Source: Rhynchopus euleeides (taxonomy: Eukaryota > Euglenozoa > Diplonemea > Diplonemida > Diplonemidae). From it: a stretch of DNA of 64,000 nt. Positions 57,164 to 64,000 of the stretch are shown piece by piece. The stretch is from the NCBI GenBank assembly GCA_963210315.1, contig OY723296.1, positions 1,178,001-1,242,000 of the forward strand. Direction: 5' to 3'. Below the pieces are notes generated by a model that ran no database searches, was not told the DNA's origin, and saw only the letters and a list, made by a program, of their open reading frames with translations. The position numbers and the translations under genes are program-made. The stretch's first letter is position 1. The number at the start of each line of letters is the position of its first letter.

Positions 57164-57592
57164 TACGTTGCGCGGCTCGAGGGAGGGGCCGAGCCCTGCC
57201 GCATTGGCTAGATTGTAGACCTCGTTACGGCGTTGTGGCGCGCGATACTATCTCCTTCCCAGTGACAGATAGAGGCGTGTAGACCGTAGGTTGTGCGTAA
57301 CACAGCTCTACCCATGGGGCCATCGCCGAAAAAAGATCCCGGGTTGCAGCGATGAAGGCACCACGGTTTAATTTCTCCTTTCGCCCCCCACACCCATTGT
57401 ATTGATCCACCATGTACAGCATATCTGGTGTGGTGACTGCAAAAAGGAGTAACATTACGAGAAGGTGCTGGGAGACTTGCTTTTCCATTCACACCCGACA
57501 ATCAAAAACCCCCCCCTCTCCACCACCCACGGCATGGCAGGTAATTTGCCACATTATACACTACCCCCGGCCCACGGTGCTTCGACGGCACA

Positions 57593-59359
57593 ATGCGGTG
57601 GTATGAACACATCGCGACACTAGGCGGGAAGCTGCAAGGCCGAGAGCGGCGCGAGCGCGAGATCATGTTGTTATACTTCGGGCTTGCCACCATCGCCACA
57701 TGCCTGGCCATGCCAGCGCTGTTCTTCCCATCGCCACGCCCCCTCGCTGTTGCGGGGCAGATGCTGGTGCTGCTGATCTTCGCAGGCGCCCTGGCCTACA
57801 TGCTGAGGGGGGGCGTGATCTCCAAGCGTGCGATGGGTGTCCTGCTGGTGGGCTTCAGCTTTGGCATCATCCTGAGCGACCTGGCAATCCGGGCGCGCTG
57901 GGGCTATGTGTGGCCCATGTTTGTCCTCATCATCGACATCGCGCTCGTCCTGCGCATCGAATCCTGCATTGCCTCAAGCATCGTCGCAGCCGTCGTCTGC
58001 TGGCTCTGCCTCACGTCGTTAGAGAACACCCTGCGCTTCGGGCTCTACGACCTCCCTGGCCTCCCTTCGCAGCAGTACCGCAGGGATGTGCTGCGCGACA
58101 TGGGGGCCTGCCAGAAGCTGCCGTGCCCCGAAGCTGCCTCCACCGCCGCCGCCAACGGGCTGGCCTCCGTTGCTGTTTTCGTGCTGGACTACCTTATGAC
58201 GCGAGGGTTTGCGGATCAGGTGCTGAAGGAGCAGGCCTCCATGCAGTGCACCATCGCCACCGTGGAGGAGATTGCCACGGGGCTCGCGGGGTATGACGTA
58301 GACACCGTGTCCGGTGTTCTCGACAGGACGCATGGGGAGCTGCCCGAGGCGATGTACGAAGCGCTGCGGCAGCTGGAGCTGAACCTCCGGGCCTACCGGG
58401 CGTACCTCCCCAAGTCGTGCATGCAGGTCGCAGGGACAGATCTCAACACGCAGAGCGACCGCGACACGTCGATCCCCAGCAGCCTCACGCCGGGGCACTC
58501 GCCGTCACCCCAGACACCTACCCTCGAGGTGTCGCACCGCACTGTCGGCGTCTTGACCAACCTCAAGGCGACGATGATGGTTGTGAACACACGGGGGTCG
58601 CTCCGCTTGCTGCATGCTGATGCCGGTGGCTTTGCCTCCGCCTTCACAACGCTGCTCGAGGCTACCCTTGCTGCAGTGGAGGTGCATATGGGGATGGTCG
58701 ATGTGTTCATTGGGGATCGGATCTACGCATCGTTCAACGCGTCGCGCAGGTGCATCATGCATGCGACGAGCGCAGCGCACGCCTCGAAGGGGCTGGTGCA
58801 CCAGATGTCGCATGCTGAGGACCAGGTGGCGCAGCCCTTCAACATCGGGCTGGCGACGGGGCGTGTGCTGTGCGGCGACATGGGGTGCAACGAGATGCGC
58901 CGCTTCAGCCTCATCGGCAGCCTTGCGGTGGAGGTGTGTGGGGTGGAGCGTGCGGGGCGTGCCCTCGGCATGGGGGCCGTGTGCAACGCGGCGCTGCACA
59001 GCGATGCGGAGTGCGAGCATGAGATGCGCCTGTTCCCGCGCAAGGTCCGCCTGGTGAAGCAGACCCGCCCTGTACCCCCCTCCGCCAACACCCCGAGTGC
59101 CGGCAACATCGACCTCCTGCTGTATGAGCTGGTCCTCAATGACCTGCGCAGCCCCCGTGGCAACGAGGAGTGGCTCTATGAGGTTGGTGGGCGGACGGGT
59201 GCTTGGGTGCAGTACAACACTGCGGTGCGCGAGTACTGGCGGGATGCGACGTTTGATGATGCTGTGCAGCTGGCAGGTGAGAAGGCAGACGCATTTCAGG
59301 CGACAATGCGTTCCTCAGCTGCGGCCGGTTTGCGTGAGCCTCTGGTGGTGTACGTCTGA
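57593..59359 (+). CDS. Multispanning membrane protein with degenerate nucleotidyl-cyclase domain, 588 aa
   Basis: Single exon. Residues 24-205 contain about six hydrophobic helices (about 24-45, 51-71, 80-99, 105-122, 124-142, 185-204). Residues about 318-500 resemble a class III cyclase homology domain: VDVFIGDRIYASFN corresponds to the DKFIGDxxxAxF strand, and FNIGLATGRVLCGDMG...FSLIGSLAVEVCGVERAG to IGIHTGxVxxGxxG...YTVIGxxVNxAxRLE. The first metal-binding Asp region (FADIxGFT) reads VGVLTNLKATMMVV and lacks the Asp, and the Asn/Arg transition-state residues are not conserved, so catalysis is doubtful. Six membrane spans before one cyclase domain resemble one half of a membrane adenylyl cyclase. 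It may be a receptor, scaffold or pseudo-cyclase partner. The ATG at 57593 is 46 bases after a GGCAG that could be an acceptor. Confidence 0.7.
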   Translation: MRWYEHIATLGGKLQGRERREREIMLLYFGLATIATCLAMPALFFPSPRPLAVAGQMLVLLIFAGALAYMLRGGVISKRAMGVLLVGFSFGIILSDLAIRARWGYVWPMFVLIIDIALVLRIESCIASSIVAAVVCWLCLTSLENTLRFGLYDLPGLPSQQYRRDVLRDMGACQKLPCPEAASTAAANGLASVAVFVLDYLMTRGFADQVLKEQASMQCTIATVEEIATGLAGYDVDTVSGVLDRTHGELPEAMYEALRQLELNLRAYRAYLPKSCMQVAGTDLNTQSDRDTSIPSSLTPGHSPSPQTPTLEVSHRTVGVLTNLKATMMVVNTRGSLRLLHADAGGFASAFTTLLEATLAAVEVHMGMVDVFIGDRIYASFNASRRCIMHATSAAHASKGLVHQMSHAEDQVAQPFNIGLATGRVLCGDMGCNEMRRFSLIGSLAVEVCGVERAGRALGMGAVCNAALHSDAECEHEMRLFPRKVRLVKQTRPVPPSANTPSAGNIDLLLYELVLNDLRSPRGNEEWLYEVGGRTGAWVQYNTAVREYWRDATFDDAVQLAGEKADAFQATMRSSAAAGLREPLVVYV

Positions 59360-59579
59360 TTGGCAGGCATCTGTTTGAGGAGGGAGGGTGCCGTTCACGA
59401 GAGTGATGCGGCGGCTTCAAATATTATACCAACCGAGAACGAACATGGGTGTTGCTGTCCATAAAAGATGTCTCGCAAGGCTGTTGTTTGACATACCCGT
59501 TCGTACAAAGCACACCGCGAAGTCATGACTCTAAGTTTCATTACACAGAAGCCATCTGAATTGAACATCTGTATTTACA

Positions 59580-59770
59580 GTGAGCGACGAACAACGAAGC
59601 GTCGCGGAGTCGTGAAGAAAATTGGATGACTGGAGCTTCAGGACTGTCGCAGCCTTGAGACACAAATGCGTGCATTCAACACGGTCGGTGTACAGGGCGA
59701 TTCTACCTGAGAGCGGAAGGGGTACAATTTTCTTCCAACAAGGAGTTTGCCAGATAGGAACTGCAGTGAC
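59580..59770. repeat. Diverged dispersed repeat, copy B
   Basis: Related to 335-565 in the same orientation. Shared landmarks are GAGCGACGAA, CAGCCTTGAGACA, a GGAGTACGATTTTC/GGGGTACAATTTTC box and AGGAAC near the end. Confidence 0.45.
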
Positions 59771-62007
59771 GGGGAGTCCTAGCACTGGCCCCGATGCACC
59801 ATGTTTGTGCCTTGCCGTATTACACAAGAGCACGGCCTGTTTTTTTTGGCAACTCCTGAGTTCCATCGAAACCACCACCAAACTCAAGTTAAATCAAGTA
59901 GGACACAACAAAAGCTGTGTTTAGTTGATGTGTCAATCAGCTAAGCCATCCCTGTCCTGCTTGTTGCCCCTCCCCCCCTCCGACCCATTTGCACGATCTT
60001 TTGCGACGCTATCAAGGGCTTCCCTGCTCACCACCAGTGGTGCCGAAACGCCATCACGCGGAGCAGGATAACCAACTGCACACTAACCCGTGTGGTTCTA
60101 ATTGTACTTTCAAACCCTGTTCTCTGCTGTTTCTACCTCCCCTCTGTACGTATTCGCATGCCTCTTGAGTCTGCTCTAGAACTAGGTACTGTTGTAATCC
60201 CAGATGTTTGTCACCCACAGAGCTTTCTATTCTGTGCGTGCCAGGCGGTTGCTGGCTGCGCTGTGTCTGGGGCAATTTACTCCGGCACTGAATGGGCGCG
60301 TTCTCATTTCCTCCAATTTGTAGGTGAAAATCGTTCGTATCGGCAGATTTCACGAAAACAGGAGGGGGTCGATAATGCTCACCGTCAGAATAGCAGGAAA
60401 GGGCACTGCCTAGTTGTGAGACAGTCTCCTCATATGTTAGTCACCATGCCCTCTGCGCTGCGCTGCTGGTGAGTGGTACCGAAAAACCCCTTCACACCCG
60501 GCGTTAATTATTCGCATCTGTTTTCTCCTCAGCCCCCCTATTGCCCGAAGGCTGATTTTGACTGGATCTGTTACACATGGCCTTTGCACGCAAGGGTGGC
60601 ATTCACTTCTGCTCGCAGTGCTCTCTCTGCACATCACCTTCATAAGGCTTGAATGTTCGATTGGGCGTGAGGTCCTGGAAGCGTCAACCACATCACGAAA
60701 CCCCACTTTCGTGCCGCTGGACGACGCAGCTCGGAGCCGCTTTCCCTTTCTGGGAAGGGGGGGTTCTTGGATGGCATCCTCATCAGGGAATGCCTTCTTC
60801 CCGGCGGGGGGTGTTTTTGTCCAACACAAACTTGCTTGTCACAGAGAAGGAGTCGGTGGAGCGCGCAGTGTTTTTTTTCTTTGTGTTCCCTGCATTCCAA
60901 TAATGTGCCTATCTCTTCGGGGCACACACACACACACACACAGGGTGGGCAATGATCCGCGCAGGATCTCCCCACACAAAACGTGGTCACCACACACACA
61001 CACACACCTTACACCTTACACCTCTTGTTATCTTTCGTTTCATACACACATCACTCTACACCAACATCATTGTCAGAGGGAGGATCACAGGCGGGTCACG
61101 CATTGGGGAGCAGGTGAGCCATCTTTACATGAGCGCCCTTCTGCCTGCTTGGGGCAGGGGGGAGAAAGGGCATACACCCCCAGCTTCCCCATGCCAGCAC
61201 TGCCCAGTTCGATCACACCTATGGTGTTGCTGAAAGTGCTTCGCATGATGTGCGCACGAACTACGCACAAGTACGCACGAACTACGCAATATGGCCTCGT
61301 AATCAGGTGTGGCTCTATTTTGGGGGTATTTTGGCCAATTTTCGAAATCCTATTTTGGGTTTTTTGCACTTTTTTTGGGTGCTTTTTTGCACGATTTCTG
61401 TGCCTCAGACACAGATTTTGGTGTGATTTTTGCGCTATTTTGATTCACTCGGCCTGACCGATGCATACGATTCGAAAAAATGGCGAAAAAATCGCTATCA
61501 ACAACGGTGAACGAATGGAGGTAGATGGGGAAGTGGGAGGACACAGCACGCCCTCTCACTGATCGCCATCTGTACACTACCTCTCTGTTCAAGGCGGTCA
61601 GTGTCACTTGATGGCGCTGCACACAAATCACTGCTACATCCCAGGGCGCCTTCCCTTGTGAGAATAGCGGAACTTCTGCGGTTGCAGTTTGGTGGTTGAG
61701 GCCGGCGGTGATATCACTTTGGTGACTGTGCTTCCTTCCCCCTGAGCTCGATCAGATCCAGGTCGACCTGGTGCTGCGTGGCTCCTGGTGTGCCATCTCT
61801 TGCATGCCACGGATGCCCACCAAGTCGAACCCGAAACATGACGACCCTTTCGAGATGTCATGGCCGCAAGCCCGCAAACCCGATCGCATTCGCAAGGTGG
61901 TTCGTCTCTTAGAGATCAGTGCTCGGGCCCAGCCTTCCGCGAGGGTGCTGGAACCGACATGCCGCAGCCCCGTACGCGCAAGGACTTGGCTCCAAGACCA
62001 GGCACAT

Positions 62008-62233
62008 GCCACAGGGGGGTGTGGGGGGCGGAGCCCCCCAGCCGCCGGAGGCCACGGTAGCGAACGTCTGTTGGCCTGGCTCCATAGTCGCATACGCTCA
62101 AGTACAACACAACTGACAGATAGCACATGTCGCATGGGGGGACGATAAATTGTCGCGCAAAGACACGCCACAGGGGGGTCTGGGGGGCGGAGCCCCCCAG
62201 CCGCCGGAGGCCACGGTAGTGAACATCTGTTGG
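62008..62233. repeat. Direct repeat pair with GC hairpin
   Basis: A 67-base unit starting GCCACAGGGGGGT occurs at 62008-62074 and 62167-62233 with a handful of differences. Each copy carries the hairpin GGGGGGC-GGA-GCCCCCC. Confidence 0.8.
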
Positions 62234-62293
62234 TTTGAGCTCGAGAGCAAGCCTCTCACACCACCGCCCTCCGACCCCCCTCTCCACCCCCCA

Positions 62294-62576
62294 GGTGCAA
62301 CATTTTTTTGCACCCGGAAAATGTGTTCTTTTGACTGTTTGAGCACATCCAAGACCGGGAACATAGAAGAATTCTGCTGAAAACCCAAAGGAAAATGGTG
62401 CAAAAAAGTAGTGACCACCACCCCCATCCCCACCTCCGGGTGCAAAAATTTTTTTGGCCACGGAAAATGTGTTCTTTTGAATGTTTGAGCACATCCAAGA
62501 CCGGGAACATAAAAATTTTCTGCCAATACCAAGTAGGGTCACAATAAAATCTAAAGGAAAAAAGTGCAAAAAAATA
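62294..62576. repeat. Direct repeat pair with GTGTTCTTTTGA core
   Basis: A unit of about 120 bases at 62294-62410 recurs at about 62439-62576. It includes GGAAAATGTGTTCTTTTGA and GAGCACATCCAAGACCGGGA. The copies diverge more toward the end. Confidence 0.75.
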
Positions 62577-62811
62577 GTGCAAAAAAATATTTTTTCCCCA
62601 AATTCCTATTTTCATTCCGTGAAATAGATACACGCCTGCTCGTAATGTCACTTTTTTATTTTGTACTGGGGCGGGACCAGTAATTAGCTCAAAAAGGCTG
62701 AAAAAATGCCGAAAATTTTCGAATCCCAGTCAGGGACCACTCTGAATCACCTGTATCGTGCAAAGAAACGGGTTTGTTTGCCGGAAAATCACAATGTGTG
62801 CCCTCCACAGG

Positions 62812-62847
62812 CCCCCCTACCCCCCGAGTACTCGGGGGGTAGGGGGG
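62812..62847. repeat. Perfect 36-bp palindrome
   Basis: Two 18-base halves, C6-TA-C6-GAGT and its exact complement, with no spacer. TA steps inside C/G runs recall the TAGGGGGGG end of the element at 1978-3129, so this may be a junction or excision scar of such elements. Confidence 0.85.
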
Positions 62848-64000
62848 TATGAGGGGGGGGGGGTAGGGGTGGGTATACCCCCCCTATACGCGTGAGAAAA
62901 TAACATTTTTCGGGAACACCAAAAAGTACCTCAGAAAGCCATGTAAAGGGTGCCAATGTGCCCAGATCGTCCCAAAAGTGTTTTGTGGTGGAGATTTCAC
63001 CACCAGATCAACCTCAGTGCTGATATTTTGGCATTCTAAAAAATTTGCCCATCGGTGGTTCCTACGGTGCCCCCCGGGTAGGCACTGCACACTCACTCAC
63101 ACCCCTTCACATGGCTAGTGCCACCCCACAAGCCTGTTACCAAGAAAATATCACCCTCGGGAACCAGCTCGCGCAGACTGTAGAACGAGGCTACTCCCGC
63201 ATGCCAGATTCTATAGCAATCGACACTCTTCTCCGTGACGACATGCTGCCTGTGTTGAGCGCCGCACTGTGCACAGTTGAACTCAGTCACTTCTGAAACT
63301 CATCTTCGCGAAGAACTGGGCGCTCCTGGTGAGATATTAGCAGCTGAGGCGCAATCATTTCGATAGACTCAAGGCACGCCTCCAAACCCTCACGAAATTC
63401 AAAGTCCAAACACCTGCCTGCCAGCATGGGAACCAATGCCTGGCTGCGCACACTGCAGCACTGTCAACAGCAGGAATGCACAGACACGCAGCAGGTGAAC
63501 TGAGTTACTATGCACAAATTTGCTGAATTCGAAGCAAATGACGAGGAGGCTTTTGCAAACCACCCGAATCGATGGAAGTCATTCCTGTGACACCTGGCTC
63601 TGTTGAGGGGCGTGATGGACGAATTGCCCATCAGGCGAGGCACAGGCGCGCCCTGAAGCGCAATCGTATTGACGAGCTTCGGGTGCTCTGTGAAAGAAAT
63701 ATACTGGCTGTGAATACCGACAGCCATCTGATTTTTCAGCAGGGCTCCACGCAGGATAACAAGACCATACAGGCCCATACCTGTCGGGATATGCACATCG
63801 AGATCAATCCATACAGGCAATCTGTGCCTATCCAGGCCTGTACAGGCCAAGGCACGCCTATACGTGCATGTAATTCGCGCAAAAATCAGTGGGACAGGGG
63901 CACAATCGTCGAAACTCGTGTCCGGGCAATTTCCGACACCCCCTTCACCACGCCTACCCGTATTGTGCCAGCAAAAGGGCGTGTCCAGCAAACAGAGGTG

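Larger units (their letters stand above)
55890..57210 (-). mobile_element. Non-LTR retrotransposon (LINE-like) remnant with OTU-like segment
   Basis: Minus-strand coding DNA that is truncated at its 5' side and not one continuous frame. It ends with a run of A on the minus strand (T-run at 55894-55901) like a LINE 3' tail. The upstream part resembles the C-terminal end of protist non-LTR reverse transcriptase proteins; the downstream part resembles an OTU cysteine protease. The catalytic reverse transcriptase and any endonuclease are missing. Confidence 0.55.
59360..64000. other. Gene-poor region with repeats
   Basis: No reading frame here has a recognisable domain. It contains the old repeat at 59580-59770, CA microsatellites (about 60929-60945 and 60990-61003), a short direct repeat of TACGCACGAACTACGCA at about 61252-61290, T/G-rich low-complexity DNA at 61310-61460, two sets of direct repeats at 62008-62576 and a perfect palindrome at 62812-62847. 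The last kilobase shows a few TACAGGCC words like the pogo-like terminus but no complete element. Confidence 0.5.

Noticed and set aside
63464-63991. 175-codon minus-strand frame at the window end
   Set aside because: No recognisable motif. It would be the only minus-strand host gene.

Overview
The window looks like nuclear DNA of a GC-rich protist, most likely a euglenozoan and perhaps a diplonemid. All nine host genes I can support lie on the + strand across about 56 kb. Each is interrupted by few or no introns. Every intron starts GTATG and ends in AG, and most start codons follow a pyrimidine-rich tract ending in CAG within about 10-50 bases, as expected for spliced-leader acceptor sites. 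The translation factor is the EFL GTPase rather than EF-1alpha. EFL is patchily distributed, and from memory it is known in diplonemids and some kinetoplastids. The organism assignment is inference; no rRNA, tRNA or spliced-leader RNA was found to settle it.

Layout. 1-3130: dispersed repeats, then two terminal-inverted-repeat (TIR) elements abutting at one shared TA. 3259-3849: a DWNN-RING protein (RBBP6/Mpe1-like, mRNA 3' processing). 5610-7998: a four-exon FG nucleoporin of the Nup58/45 type. 9143-28666: a two-exon gene for a giant (about 6,423 aa) coiled-coil repeat protein. 29634-36078: a transposon cluster made of a palindromic foldback element containing a 2,327-bp coding element, followed by a second, inverted copy of that coding element. 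36320-38302: a 660-aa helical protein of unknown function. 38343-39245: a terminus fragment and a second foldback element. 39979-41618: a three-RRM RNA-binding protein. 41619-47532: gene-poor, with a TTAA-flanked element interrupted by a pogo-like element. 47533-49233: a FUZ-like (CPLANE, ciliary) tri-longin protein. 50852-52529: a decayed reading frame and a second copy of the pogo-like element. 52873-54424: EFL. 54815-55417: typical 2-Cys peroxiredoxin. 55890-57210: minus-strand remnant of a non-LTR retrotransposon with an OTU-like segment. 57593-59359: multispanning membrane protein with a degenerate nucleotidyl-cyclase domain. 59360-64000: repeats and no gene I can support.

The host genes have ordinary and unrelated functions (mRNA processing, nuclear pore, cilium, translation, peroxide defence), so the shared strand more likely reflects polycistronic transcription than a common pathway. 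The most unusual content is the family of elements ending in CACGGTGG. One coding form (two inverted 2,327-bp copies) carries a small basic protein resembling a histone fold, plus a two-part reading frame I do not recognise. Palindromic non-coding forms share the same termini and are probably moved by the same machinery.
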